64,000 bases of DNA from Cladocopium goreaui (Eukaryota; Sar; Dinophyceae; Suessiales; Symbiodiniaceae): assembly GCA_947184155.2 (NCBI GenBank), contig CAMXCT020002706.1, positions 25,424 through 89,423 of the forward strand. Reading direction: 5' to 3'. Below the pieces are notes generated by a model that worked only from the letters and a program-made list of their open reading frames with translations, was not told the origin of the DNA and searched no databases. Of this stretch, positions 10,985 through 21,876 are shown piece after piece. A program made the position numbers and the translations under genes. The first letter of the stretch is position 1, and each line of letters opens with the position of its first letter.

Positions 10985-11405
10985 TGATGCCGTGCCGGGT
11001 GGCCTCTGTGTTTTAGCTCAATTTTGCGTTTTGTATATATATATGGGGTGTGGTGGGGTGGGATATTCACGTCCTGACGACCACTTCCTTGATACTACGT
11101 TGTCAACACATGTTCCACCAACTGGGAAGACGTTGATGATACCACGTGATGATACGTTGACAGCACCTTGTGGTGGGGTATGGGGTGGGGTGGGATATTA
11201 ACGTCCTGACGACCACGTCCTTGATACTACGTTGTCAACACATGTTCCACCAACTAGGAAGACGTTGTGATACCACGTGATGATACGTGGACAGCACGTT
11301 GGGGTGGGGTGGAGTGGGTGGGGTTCGGGTGGGGTGGGGTGGGATATAGCACGTGGTGGAAAATGACGGTGGCGCTGCCGCCCACAGGCCACCCGGCACG
11401 GCGTG
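10985..11405. repeat. Inverted flanks around the 11-kb tandem repeat
   Basis: GCCGTGCCGGGTGGCCTC near 10990 is matched in reverse complement by GGCCACCCGGCACGGC near 11388. The tandem repeat is therefore bracketed by a roughly 20-bp inverted repeat. Confidence 0.55.
11045..11345. repeat. About 140-bp direct tandem duplication with GGGGTGGGGT joints
   Basis: Two copies share GGTGGGATATTCACGTCCTGACGACCAC, then TTGATACTACGTTGTCAACA, GTTCCACCAACTGGGAAGAC and TGATACCACGTGATGATACG, read in pieces. They are joined by GGGGTGGGGT runs. Confidence 0.75.
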
Positions 11406-11797
11406 ACCTTGGGTAGTTTCATGCGTTGTTTCTATTGCTATAAGTTGGGGTGTTGGAATTTCCCAGCTTGTTTGGACCAGCGCACAGTTTTGTTTCCAAG
11501 GTATCAAAGTAAGGTTTGTATCTTTATATATATATATATATGTGTGTGTATCATATTATCTCTTGATCTTGGTAAAATATCTGAGCCAAATCATGATCTT
11601 GCGTACTCGACCGTCTTCGATTCTAGTTTTGAGATCACTATTTCAAGAAGATGACCCGGATATTTAATGATATATAGCAAAGATCGCACCCAATTGCGAA
11701 ATACCAATGTACCACCATTAATACCGTTTAATTACATTTTAATAACCCATGGAACCGGCATTAATGACAATTTCCCTGATTTGTTCCTTGACCTCAG

Positions 11798-11897
11798 GAT
11801 ACCGAGAAGCTCATACAGCCGTTGGTTCCTGCACCTGGGCTCCATGGAATTCCGGGGAGGTTTGGGGGCTAGGGCCCACTGGGATGTGACCATTTGA
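11798..11897 (+). CDS. Candidate terminal exon, unknown
   Basis: A very good pyrimidine tract and AG|G acceptor (TTTGTTCCTTGACCTCAG|G) opens a frame with IPRSSYSRWFLHLGSMEF and ending HWDVTI-stop. The minus strand is also open here with a Pro-rich peptide. I prefer + because of the acceptor. Product unknown. Confidence 0.4.
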
Positions 11898-12114
11898 TGA
11901 GTGAAAAGCCGAAGATCTCATGGTGAAAATCATGTTCCCTATTGTTTGATTGAAGATGATGGGAAAACTTGAACATATTTTAATATCTACTGTAATAGTT
12001 GATGATGTTGATGATGATGATGATTTTGCCGGTGATTTGATGGGCATAAATTGGTGTGCCCTCATTTCTTGGACAGAGTTACAACATTCACTCCTGCGGC
12101 AATCCCCAAAACCA

Positions 12115-12320
12115 TCAGCGCAAGCTGCGCTGCTGCTGCTGCTCCTCCTCCTCATGATGCTGCTGGTTTGATGCTGCTGGTTCGCTGCCGCTGCTGCTGC
12201 TGCCTCTGCTTTTGCTGCTGCTGCTGCTGCTCCTCCTCATGATGCTGCTGGTTTGATGCTGCTGGTTCGCTGCCGCTGCTGCTGCTGCCGCTGCTTCTGC
12301 AGCTGCTGCTTCTGGCGGGA
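12115..12320. repeat. CTG/GCC triplet repeat with a 60-bp duplication
   Basis: Blocks of CTGCTGCTG and GCCGCTGCTG are interspersed with TGCTGGTTTGATGCTGCTGG, which occurs twice near 12165 and 12245. The opposite strand reads poly-Gln. Confidence 0.75.
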
Positions 12321-12688
12321 TTCTGATCGCTTGCTTGCTGCTCCTTTCCGCCTGACCTGCTGTCGGCTTGCTGGCTTGCTGGCTTGCTTGCTTGCTGGCT
12401 TGCTTGCTTGCTTGCTTCCTTCCTTGCTTGCTTGCTTGCTTGCTTGGCCGCTTGCTTGGCCGCTTGCTTACTTGATGGCCTGCTGCCTGCGCCTGCTTGG
12501 CTGACCGTCCCCTCCTGTACCTTGCCTGTGTGCTTCCCCGAAAGTGCTTGTTTGCCTGCTTGTTTGGTTACGTGCTGACCATTTGGATTCATGGTGTCCC
12601 AATAGGAAAATCCTCTTCCACAGCGCACGCTTGCTTTTTTGATGTCTTCTTCAAAACACGGCATCCCTGACGAAGAGACAATATGCAA
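12152..12688 (-). CDS. Low-complexity Gln/Lys/Ala/Ser ORF, doubtful gene
   Basis: A 178-codon frame on the minus strand starts with a non-repetitive segment (MPCFEEDIKKASVRCGRGFS, WDTMNPNGQ). It then runs through KQAAKQAASK-type and poly-Gln repeats that overlay the GCTT and CTG microsatellites. The first 40 residues look protein-like; the rest is repeat-driven. It could be the 5' exon of a gene with coding microsatellites, or chance. Confidence 0.25.
   Translation of the reverse strand: MHIVSSSGMPCFEEDIKKASVRCGRGFSYWDTMNPNGQHVTKQAGKQALSGKHTGKVQEGTVSQAGAGSRPSSKQAAKQAAKQASKQARKEASKQASQQASKPASQQADSRSGGKEQQASDQNPARSSSCRSSGSSSSGSEPAASNQQHHEEEQQQQQQKQRQQQQRQRTSSIKPAAS
12355..12480. repeat. GCTT tetranucleotide repeat
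   Basis: The stretch is GCTTGCTTGCTGGCTTGCTT and variants. On the minus strand it encodes KQASKQA-type peptide repeats. Confidence 0.75.
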
Positions 12689-12904
12689 TGACTTTGCCGT
12701 GACTTAGTCGTGGCTCGGTGTCCCATGGCGAAGTGGTGCCAGGGACCCGTTTGCAACGACTTTCTCTTCCAGTTGTAATAGCAATTCTGGGTCAATATAT
12801 ATATATATATATGATATGAATTGATATGAGTTATGCACCCATGAAATGGGGATATCACGCAATATCCACCAATAAATACATGGGGTTGACTGAAAAGAGG
12901 GTAC

Positions 12905-13225
12905 CCCTATATCTGGTGTAGGGTTTGTTTACGGTTCTGTTATGGTTTATTTAGTGTTTGTTTAGGGTCGCTTTAGGATGGTTTAGGGTTTATTTAGGGT
13001 TCTAGGGTTTGCTTAGGGTTTTGTTTTAAGGTTTGCTTAGGGTTTCTTTAGGATTTGTATCGGGCTTGATTTGGGTTGGTTTAGGGTTTGTTTAGTGTTG
13101 GTTTGGGGGTTGTTTAGGTAATTTTTAGGCTTAGGTTAGGGTCTATTTAGGGCTTAGGGTTTATTTAGGGTTTAGGGTTTAGGGTTTGCCTAGGGTTTAT
13201 TGGGTTTGCTTAAGGTTTGTTTGCG
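12905..13225. repeat. Telomere-like TTTAGGG interstitial tract
   Basis: More than 25 variants of TTTAGGG/GGTTTAGGGTTTG occur in one orientation, with spacer changes such as TTTAGGGTTTATTTAGGG. TTTAGGG is the plant-type telomere repeat also reported for dinoflagellates. Here it is heavily degenerate and internal, so it is an old interstitial tract and not a chromosome end. Confidence 0.75.
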
Positions 13226-14030
13226 TTTCCCCGAAAAAAGGTGGATGAATCACTTAAGAAAATCTTTTGTTTGGAAAGGCTTTATATCTATATATCAAAC
13301 CACTCTTGTCAAAGCTCAGCATGCCGGAATATGTTGACTCACCATGACTCACCTGTTTGGAAATATGGTCCAAACAATCTCACCTGTATTCATGTATTCA
13401 CCACCTATTTTTTTTAGACATTCACACTGTATGACGTATGAAACCTGAGCCAAATCCCACCTGTGATTCGCCTTCGTCTACCTGAGGCTCCACCAGCCAC
13501 TACGGGGTGCGAAATTTTTGGCGGAGAAGGTGCGAGATTTCGGGGGGAAGGAAGGAGCTCGGGCCACTGTGCCCCGAGGAGGGTGAGAGAGATGTGAAGT
13601 AGGGACGGTTTCGTTTTCTGTTTAGTGAGCAACTGATAGCAGCTGACAATATGACGATTTCCTTTTGAATGTGTCATGCACTCGGAAGACATCATGTCAG
13701 GTATGTTTTGCACGTTGGTTCATTCCTCACATGCGGAAGAGTCGAGCTAGGTCCCGGGGAAGAGTGATCCCATTGCCTTGATGACGTGATCCAAACCACA
13801 GGAACATGGCACGGGCAACACGCATGAAAGGATCACATATAACCTGCAATCCGGTGGTCCCGCAGTTATGGTTGTTTTTTCCCAAATGCGTAGCGATTCT
13901 CGTTTGTCTTTGGGGTCTAAGGGTGGTGGCGGTGGAGGTGTGTTCGCTCGAGGTTGCTTTGCTGACCGCATTCGTTCGTAACCGTCCGCACTGAGGACAT
14001 ATATGATGGCTGTTGCTGCAAAAGCTGCGA
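13226..14030. other. Unassigned, moderately GC-rich
   Basis: Several overlapping open frames lie on both strands (13414-13713 -, 13806-13994 +) but none has a convincing splice pair or motif. There may be decayed coding sequence at 13790-13990. Confidence 0.25.
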
Positions 14031-14420
14031 CTTTAGGGGTGTAACGCTGTTTTGTATGGCAGACACGGCACTTTGTGACATTCCGACGTGTTTGATACCG
14101 TGTTGCAAATCGCTTTTTGTGACGGTCGTCTTAATAAGATGTAAAATGTAAAATGTTCGTGGCAGACGCGGCACTTTGGAGGCGTCCATGTCCATATGTC
14201 GTGCCAGGCGGAACACTTTAGACGGTTGCGTGGGCTTTGCGAATCGCAATGGCAGTGCTGCGCCACGTGGTGACAAAGTGCCAGGGTCGTGGCAGGCACA
14301 GTACGTTGTGAAGGAACATTCTTCATGGCAATCGCAGAATTTGGTGAAGTTCCGTCAGGCTTGGAATGTGATTTATCACGGCAAGTGCAAGATTTTTTAT
14401 TTTGGGAGGCATGAGGCTTT
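14031..14420. repeat. Degenerate GTGGCAGACACGGCACTTT repeats
   Basis: The words GGCAGACACGGCACTTTG, GGCAGACGCGGCACTTTG, CCAGGCGGAACACTTTAG and GGCAGGCACAGTACGTTG recur at roughly 60-130-bp spacing. This is an old, diverged dispersed tandem. The frames over it are not credible genes. Confidence 0.4.
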
Positions 14421-14559
14421 CTGAATTGGCGCGGCTTCGCAGGCGCAATAGTTGCTGAAGTTGCAAATTGTTGAAGAGAATTGCCTTCCGACACCACTCG
14501 CCGCTCGCCAGTGTCGGCTAGATTCTCCCCATTCTATGCATTCCACAGTTCCTATCCCT

Positions 14560-15675
14560 AAATCGCACGCTTCACACTCCACTCCACACTCTACACTCCA
14601 TACTCTGCACTCCACACTTCACTACATTCTACACTTGACACTCCACACTTTTTACTTTACACTCTACACTCACTCTCACACTTCACACTCCACACATCAC
14701 ACTCTAAACTCCACACTACACTCCACACTCTACACCCCACACTTTACATTCCACACTCCATACTATAAACTCTAGACGCAACACTCCACACTGTAGACTC
14801 CCCATGCAGTTCCCACTTCAGTATGCGCACTCTGCATTCCACAATTTTTACCTCACACTCCCCATTCCGCACTTTAGACTCCACACTCAACACCTCTACA
14901 CTTGGCACTCTACACTCCACAATTTGACATTCCGTACCCTACACTCCACGCTATGCACCTTACACTCTGCACTTCACACTCCGCACTCTACACACTCGCC
15001 CTCTGTACTCTACACTGCTCACTCTACACCCTACGCTCCACACTTTCCACTTTACACTTTACACTTCGCACTCCACACTCTACACTCCACATTCTAAACT
15101 CTACACTCCACACTCTACACTCCACACTCAAGACTCCCCACTCCCTACTCTACACTTTAGACTCCACACTATTTGCACTTGACACTCTACACTTCACACT
15201 TCGCATTCTACACTCCACACCCCACAAATCACACTTGTACTCTAGACTCGACACTCCACATTTCACACTCTACACTCCACATTCTACACTTCCCACTTCA
15301 AACTCCACCCTGTTCACTGTACACTACACATTTCACAGTTCACACTCCACACTCTGCACTCCACACTCAGCGCTCCCCACTTCACACTCCACAGTCTACA
15401 CTCCACAAGTCACACTTCACACTCCACACTCTCCACTTTACACTTGGACTCTGCACTCCGCACTCTACCCTTGCGCACTCCGCACTCAACACTCACCCCT
15501 TTTACTTCACAATCTACACTCCACACTCCATATTCTGCACTTGACGCTCCACACTCCACACTCTGCACTCCACAGTCTACCTTCTACACTTCACACTTAT
15601 CGCTGCACATGCCCCCACTCTACACTCCACACTCCGCACTTTACATTCCACCCCCCACTCCACAGTCATGTTATA
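14560..15675. repeat. About 1.1-kb CACTCTACACTCCA minisatellite
   Basis: The tract is an imperfect array of 7-bp-based words (CACTCTA, CACTCCA, CACTTTA, CACTCTG), usually paired as 14-mers, extending for about 1.1 kb. It is open in all + frames (His/Thr/Ser/Leu peptides) because the unit lacks stops, so none is called as a gene. Confidence 0.85.
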
Positions 15676-16220
15676 TACGGTAACCGGGGAAAAATGTGCG
15701 AAACAGTTGCGAAAACTTGTTTCGCAAACGTGTTTTGCGTGATGTGCATTCGGGTTCGTGGGTTGGATCAGTTTTTTTACCGATCAATCCAGTTCGATAT
15801 CAGTTTTATCTACCACAAATTTCTGTAAACCATCATAAAACCTATAGCCAACCCACTTATCAGCCAATTTAGCGAAGTAGGGGGCAACCTCAATTGCTAC
15901 AGCCATGTCTGGTTTGAAGATGAGATTTGTTGTTGGCCACTCCCGGGAAACAATGGAAAATTGTTATGGTCGTGTTGTTAATTTCACAATGGGTATTGTT
16001 AATTTCATCATGGGTTACTATTTTTCATGTATGATTTTATATCTATATGTATGTTCCATCCAAATCCCACGATTTACAGTATACAAGCCCATGTTGTTTT
16101 TGAAAACAAATAGTAATTATATTAAAACCGCTTGTTAAAATCCAGCAGATCCAGCAGGGTAATGATTATTTTGTTTACTAAAATAACCATGGGTGACTGT
16201 ACAAGCTGGTGATTCTTGTT
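15676..16220. other. No gene seen
   Basis: This is AT-rich sequence with a short higher-GC patch at 15680-15760 (TGCGAAAACTTGTTTCGCAA, a near-palindrome). There are no usable splice signals. Confidence 0.3.
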
Positions 16221-16239
16221 AAATTCATAGGTGGTAGTT

Positions 16240-16345
16240 TTTTTTTCTGCCCGCTTTCGTAGGCGAAACCGTCGTGACGTCAATCAGCTCCACCAGCTTT
16301 ACGGATGCATCTTGAGCAAAACTTGTCATATGCGTTTCAAAATGG
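16240..16345 (-). CDS. Candidate exon, unknown
   Basis: The minus-strand frame reads DASVKLVELIDVTTVSPTKA from a small GC island. Flanking splice sites are not decisive. It lies downstream, on the same strand, of the better minus-strand coding stretch at 18.1-18.5 kb. Confidence 0.3.
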
Positions 16346-16429
16346 TCAATGGCCACGAAAATGAGAAATAAATGAAAATGAATATAAACCATCACACACC
16401 TCGTGATTTGGGAACATTTTTTAACCAAC

Positions 16430-17280
16430 CAATGTACCAGGAATACCTCGGTAAATGATGGTGAACAGCTGGTAAAAATGACGTGTTTTCATGTTGTTTG
16501 TTTCAAATCACCGACAAGTGATCCAGCTGAAATACCAACATGTGATGATGTACAGGAAAATATCGGCAAATCGTTGGCAACATTGATGTGAGGAAATAAC
16601 CCCAATGGATGTTTTGAACCATACTGTTTACCACACTATATGAACCACCATAGCATTGATCAAAATAGGGATAACCGACCACACATTTGGGTCCAATAGT
16701 TCAATAGCCGAAACAGAATGCAAAACACATGTCAAAACCCCGGTTGAAAAACGCAGATTGACTGGCAATCCTCAGTACTATATGCACTCCCCCATACTCC
16801 CCCATTATTGGAGGATGTCAGTCTTGACCCGTATACCAGTTGAATCCCGATAAACTTGGCCAAAATCCATGAATCAATGTTGTTTTTCCTTATTTTCATT
16901 TATTTTCTCCAGTTTTGGTTCTATTTTGTGTGTGTGGCAACAAATTTAAATTCAGATCGCGCACTTCAATACTCAAACCAAGGAATTATGAATGGGTTTA
17001 TATAACTCTTGAATTAGATACCACAAGTTGGGATATAACCTCTACAATTGTGGGTATGTAAACTTATAACTGGAACGGCACCCCCAAGCATAGCTGAATC
17101 AGTACAAGCGGGATGACAACATTCCCTACAAGCAACAGGGGCCTTGGAAATGATACCAGCAGGTTTTACTTTGGTAATCATGGTTTGGCTTGCTGGAAAA
17201 TCCTTCAGCTATCGATGATTTACCCGAGCTGTTTACCTCCATGGCTAACTCGGGGATTTCCCAGCCATGATGACCAGAAG
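16430..17280. other. No confident gene
   Basis: The span is AT-rich, with short open stretches (16403-16591 +, 16656-16853 +) of uncertain meaning. A partial family-1 element body (TTGGCTTGCTGGAAAATCC) occurs at about 17185. Confidence 0.3.
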
Positions 17281-17283
17281 ATT

Positions 17284-17388
17284 TACCCTCTGGTAATTTG
17301 ACATAGCTATGGAAAATGGCCCATTTATAGTTGATTTACCTATTAAAGATAGTGATTTTCAATAGCTATGTTAGTTTACCAGAGGATT
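17284..17388. mobile_element. MITE-like element, family 1
   Basis: It starts TACCCTCTGGTAATTTGACA and ends TTAGTTTACCAGAGGA, with a mirrored body (CATAGCTATGGAAAATGG / GATTTTCAATAGCTATG). Confidence 0.75.
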
Positions 17389-18122
17389 TACCTAGTCTTG
17401 GTTCAAAAGTCAGAGCCGTATACTTGGACGATCCACGAATCGTGAAAATCACGGGTTTTTGTCAATGCCCAAGTGGATCATCCTATTGAAAGGGACCATC
17501 TTTGACAGGCGCTGATGATGGAACTCCAAACACTTCAACCCTGAAAATTGCCAATTTTTCGTGGTTCAACTACTTCGAAGCCTAACTGATGGCAGGATCT
17601 ACAGTATGTTAATTTACGTGCAATCCTGGCATCGTCCTCAGGTAATCATTGCTATCGCCTTTGGAAAACCACCACGAAAGTTATAGAAGAAAATGGGTAA
17701 ATCATTGAAATCATCTACACAAGTGCCATGGCTTCCGGTAAACTGTTGAATTACCAGACCCCAGGTACGCTTTTTTGTTTAACATCATCCAGTCAAGGGG
17801 CTGCCAAGCTACACGGTAACCCCATATAACATGTAACTATGATTAACTATGTATATATATATATATGTGTGTGTTAACCATAGTTAATTATATAATAAAT
17901 ACATAGTTAACTATTGACATATATGTATCTTGGGGAAGGCCCCTTCAGTGGCTTATCCCTTATCTGATTTGGCTCTAGTCAAAAAGCCACAGAAGCACTT
18001 GAGGGAATACTTGAGGGAAATCACATCACAAAGCGACCTTCACTTAGGATTCTGAAGTATTGTTGTTAGTTTGCCCAGGTGGAAATTGGTGAAGCCTGGT
18101 TTCATCCCTTTCTCATCGTGAA
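17389..18122. other. No gene seen; palindromic TA patch
   Basis: The sequence around 17838-17915 is an inverted repeat built from ATAGTTAACTATG/CATAGTTAAT around a (TA)n core. The remainder shows no coding island. Confidence 0.3.
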
Positions 18123-18479
18123 TCAAAGTAGGTTGAACCCCAAAAAGGTCTGATCCAATACAATCCCCCATTTCTTTTTGTCATAAGTCATATTGTTGGT
18201 TATACTGTTTTTCTTGTATCCATCTATATCCCTAAAAATGGCGGCTCGGATTCCCTCGGTTTCGCCAGATATGGCCATAAAATCAACAGGAATCCATGGG
18301 ACGCTTCCCATCGCGTAGCTTCGCTTAGCTCGAACCAGGACACCCTCAGCATCTTTGTTAACAACGGTAGTACCATCGTGTGGATACTGCGGATCACTGG
18401 CTCGAAACTTGGCTCGAGGGGCCTGACCGTCCTGATCAGGGCTGATCAGGGCTGCAGCTGTGCCATGAAAATGTGGCAA
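18123..18479 (-). CDS. Coding-like ORF, unknown protein
   Basis: This is one of the best single open frames of the left half: 118 codons on the minus strand with balanced composition. It contains SPDQDGQAPRAKFRASDPQY, NKDAEGVLVRAKRSYAMG, VDFMAISGETEGIRAAIFRD and ends DQTFLGFNLL-stop. An AG|G acceptor inside (CTGATCAG|GACGG) and a possible splice after ATTTTTAG suggest that only part, about 18235-18440, is exon. No family is recognised. Confidence 0.45.
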   Translation of the reverse strand: MPHFHGTAAALISPDQDGQAPRAKFRASDPQYPHDGTTVVNKDAEGVLVRAKRSYAMGSVPWIPVDFMAISGETEGIRAAIFRDIDGYKKNSITNNMTYDKKKWGIVLDQTFLGFNLL

Positions 18480-18705
18480 AGATGTCCAATGAATTAACCA
18501 GCAACATGTATGTCCACTATGTATACTGAATTATGATGTTCCAACATAAGCAGTAATTCAAGAATCAAAGTATGAGTAATTAAACGTGAAGGTTTAATTA
18601 CGGTGTAACCAGAAAAATCTGGAGGGCCCAGCCATTAAAAGAGAGGCGTAAAGCTTGGTGAAGGGTGGTTTCAAGAGTTGTTTGTTTCTATAATTGGTGT
18701 GCACG

Positions 18706-18737
<32 letters not shown>

Positions 18738-18952
18738 CATACATACATATGTAGTGTATATTTGCATGTGTGTGTACGGTAAGGTATGGTATGGTAAGGT
18801 GAGGTATATGGTATATCCAATCTATTTGGGTCTGATTTCAGGGTAGCAATGGTTCCAACAAAAAAATGGCCCCTAGTTTCTAAAGTGTGGCGTTGAGCCA
18901 CCCTGGCCTTTGTTGGAAAGGATATGTGCGTCTATATCTATATATATATATA

Positions 18953-19063
18953 TGCCATATGATTTGACATAGCAATGGAAAATCCATTATAAATGGAGGG
19001 TTTATTGGGAAAATCATCTGTAAATGGTCCATTTTCCATAGCTATGTGAAATTACCAGAGGGT
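18953..19063. mobile_element. MITE-like element, family 1, left end eroded
   Basis: The body (CATAGCAATGGAAAATCC ... CCATTTTCCATAGCTATG) and right end ATTACCAGAGGGTA are present. The left TIR is replaced by TA-rich sequence. The word ATATATGCCATATGAT occurs on both sides (18943 and 19072). Confidence 0.65.
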
Positions 19064-19134
19064 ATATATATATATATGCCATATGATGTCATATGTAGCT
19101 ATGAGACACCATGATTCCAGCTACCGGCTTTGAA

Positions 19135-19345
19135 TGCAATGTAGTGTATGTGATGCGTGCAGCAAGTAATCAATGCATGTAACGTATGTCATCTGTGTAT
19201 ATACACACACCAGCCTGACAAAAGAAATGAAGGGTATCTAAGTTCGGCCAAGCTTTGAGGCACAAGATTGCTATGACCATTTTGTGGGCCATCTAAGCCA
19301 GACTGTGGATGCATGAGCCAATAGAACTTGTGTAATATGTGGCGC
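19135..19345. repeat. Dispersed repeat, right copy (related to 1741-2060)
   Basis: TGTAATG-type words followed by CCAGCCTGACAAAAGAAATG and CATCTAAGCCAGACTGTGG correspond in order to the copy near 1.86-1.96 kb, with many substitutions. Confidence 0.4.
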
Positions 19346-19499
19346 GTGCTGAGCTCCAATGATCCCAACTTGGTAATGTTGGATGGGGAAATCAATAGTA
19401 AACACCCTGTAACCTGTAATCGAAGGAACGTGGTCGAGAGGGCATAGATGACCATTGACAGGCCTGTCCTGTCTTAACATCACCCTGGCACATTAGAAG

Positions 19500-20060
19500 G
19501 ATCATGAAACCAACAACCATCTCTAAGTTGAGGTCCCTTGCGAATCTGCTCAACCATTGGCTAGCAAACATGGCTAAACATGTGATGTATGAGGAGTTGT
19601 TGCGGCCAACAGAAATGGGGTTACAGCGATTACAGCCAACAGAAATATAGCCTGTGTTTTTTTTCCGAATCTTCGAGCTATCTCAGGCCATGTTGGTTCC
19701 TTTTTGGGCACGAAGATGAGATTCTAAACGCAAAAGAATGTGAATATCAACCAGATATGAGGAACAAAGTGACAGGGCAAAAGGGCTATCATAACCAAAG
19801 ATTTTGGAGAGCGCAGCAACTTCATGGGTTCCCTGTTTGTTTGTTTTTTTTCTAGGGTAGCTGGAGGTATCCCCTATAACGATGCTTAGAAACCAATAAT
19901 TCACAATAGGGGTCCCATAAATATAACAGATCAAAAGTTATTTCCAGGATGATATAGATGATATGTTCCCCAAATTTTCCAGGTGCTCGCAATTCTTATG
20001 ATTTTTTAGTGGGTTGATATAACATAATATGTTGATGTGCCATTTACTTGCCAAGGTTGA
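19500..20060. other. Weak coding potential
   Basis: The open stretch 19589-19855 (+) has moderately protein-like residues (FGHEDEILNAKECEYQPDMR) but no convincing splice signals. Confidence 0.25.
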
Positions 20061-20102
20061 GTCATTTACATACCATGTGTATATATATATATATATATAT
20101 GT

Positions 20103-20285
20103 ATTGTAGTAGAGCTTCGCACACCGGCGATGCCATACGGGTTAAGTATAGTACTGTGAGCGTTGGTGGTGTCCATGTGCTCTACGCGTGCCCGCAGATA
20201 CAGAGCACAGTGCGGCGTTCTTTTCATACCACAGCTTGTAAGCATCTTACCACACATCTTTTTGCCGCATGTTTGTGCATGTTAT
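20103..20285 (+). CDS. Candidate coding fragment, unknown
   Basis: This is a GC island whose + frame reads GDAIRVKYSTVSVGGVHVLY and QSTVRRSFHTTACKHL. It runs into the TTG repeat, where the frame becomes poly-Leu/Val/Cys. No acceptor is clear. Confidence 0.3.
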
Positions 20286-20294
20286 TCTTCTTGT

Positions 20295-20700
20295 TCTTCA
20301 TGTTGTTGTTGTTGTTGTTGTTGTTATTTGTGTTTTTGTTCTTCTTGTTGTTGTTGTTGTTGTTCTTGCTCTTGTTCTTGTTCTTGTTGTTGTTTTTGTT
20401 GTTGTTGTCTTGGTTGTTGTCTTGGTTGTTGTCTTGGTTGTTGTGGTTGTGGTTGTGGTTGTTGATGTTATGTTGATGTTATGTTGATGTTATGTTGATG
20501 TTATGTTGTTGTTATGTTGTTGTTATGTTGTTGTTATTTTTGTTCTTCTTGCTTTTCTTGTTCTTATTGTTTGTCTTGTTCGTCTTCTTCTTCTTGTTAT
20601 TATTGTTATGTTCGTTCTTCTTGTTCTTCTTTTTTTTTATTATTTTTGTTTTTCTTCTTGTTTTTTCTTGTTCTTTTTGTTTTTCTTATTGTTTTTCTTC

Positions 20701-20750
<50 letters not shown>

Positions 20751-20930
20751 GATGTCCTTTTGTCCTTGTTGTCCTTGTTGTCCTTGTTGTCCTTGTTGTC
20801 CTTGTTGTTGTGGTTGTTGTTGTTGTTGCTGTTGCCTTTTGTCCTTGTTGTCCTTGTTGTCCTTGTTGTCCTTGTTGTCCTTGTTGTTGTGGTTGTTGTT
20901 GTTGTTGCTGTTGCTGTTGCTGTTGGCATT
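20295..20930. repeat. TTG/TTC tract with a higher-order TTGTTGTCC array
   Basis: Long GTT/TTG/TTC low-complexity DNA contains two blocks of five tandem TTGTTGTCC 9-mers (about 20757-20805 and 20838-20885). Each block is followed by TTGTTGTTGTGGTTGTTGTT, giving an 81-bp direct duplication. All reading frames here are compositional. Confidence 0.8.
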
Positions 20931-20987
20931 GGCAACCTCTCTGCCCTGACGCGCTTCCCCTTGCTCAGCCGGGGTCGGCGGATATAA

Positions 20988-21019
<32 letters not shown>

Positions 21020-21349
21020 TGTATTCATCAATTGCCCACTTACATGACAACCCTGCCCAATAGTGGGACCACTGTTTTCCTGAATGATAGACTATATACA
21101 CATAGAACCGCATTTTTTTCTCAATAATTGGTGACAAAAAAAAGAGGACGGAGACTCTCCTGCAACTCTGAGGTCCACTGAAGGTGCAAGATTGCGGCTG
21201 CGTTTACTGGAAGATATATTTAGACTCTTGGTGCAGATGCTGTAGCCCAAGTATGCCCAAGTCATGTATCAATGCGATGAATGTTCCATGACTATGTTAA
21301 ATTACCAGCATGATAAATCATGATGTATCATGATGTATCTATAGTTAGA

Positions 21350-21567
21350 TGGGTGAAACAAAACCAACAAACAGAACTGGGCGAGAGGGGACACTTTGCA
21401 AGGATGCTTCCTGAGCGAGATGTGCTGCACAAAATGAGGTTGATATATGATGTTGTTTGATCACCGTTGGAAATCATAAAGTCATGTAAGAAGTCATGCA
21501 ACGCGTCATAGATTTTGCGCCATACCCAAATGGCGACCAACGGGAAATTCCACCAGGCTACGTCCGT
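21350..21567 (-). CDS. Candidate exon, unknown Trp-rich protein
   Basis: The minus-strand frame reads DVAWWNFPLVAIWVWRKIYD, ALHDFLHDFMISNGDQ and continues to about 21350. Composition is strongly protein-like. Splice sites were not pinned down. It lies upstream, on the same strand, of the 18.1-18.5 kb ORF, so the two could belong to one gene. Confidence 0.35.
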
Positions 21568-21591
21568 ACATTTTTTTTGTTGAAGGGAGAT

Positions 21592-21876
21592 TCAACCCTC
21601 TTCATTTACAGGATGAAGTCGTGTACCTCTGCAGATTTTAAGTCGTGAATTTCGGGCATTTTTTGTGTTTTTTGTCTGCTTGATCAGGAACCAATTGGAT
21701 AATCTACATACACTGATACCTACGACATGTCCCTTTAAAACGTTTGGTGTTGAAGCTGTTATGTAGAGGGTTGTAGAAGGATTATACAAACCCAACCGAC
21801 ATGCCTGAAATGGGTGCAAACACACGGCCAGTTTAACAATGTTGAACATAGATTTCCACTGCAATGCTACCGACAA
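21592..21876 (-). CDS. ORF of 94 codons, doubtful
   Basis: The open frame on the minus strand has mixed composition (VKLAVCLHPFQACRLGLYNP) and no motif. It is reported only because it is long for this AT-rich context. Confidence 0.2.
   Translation of the reverse strand: MSVALQWKSMFNIVKLAVCLHPFQACRLGLYNPSTTLYITASTPNVLKGHVVGISVCRLSNWFLIKQTKNTKNARNSRLKICRGTRLHPVNEEG

Noticed and set aside
12905-13225. True chromosome end
   Set aside because: The TTTAGGG variants are too degenerate and are followed by ordinary sequence on both sides.
14902-15828. Reading frame of 308 codons on +
   Set aside because: It runs over the CACTCTACACTC minisatellite; the peptide is a direct translation of the repeat and neighbouring frames are equally open.
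20503-21137. Leu/Val/Cys or Asn/Asp/Lys-rich long frames
   Set aside because: Translation of TTG/TTC repeats on either strand.
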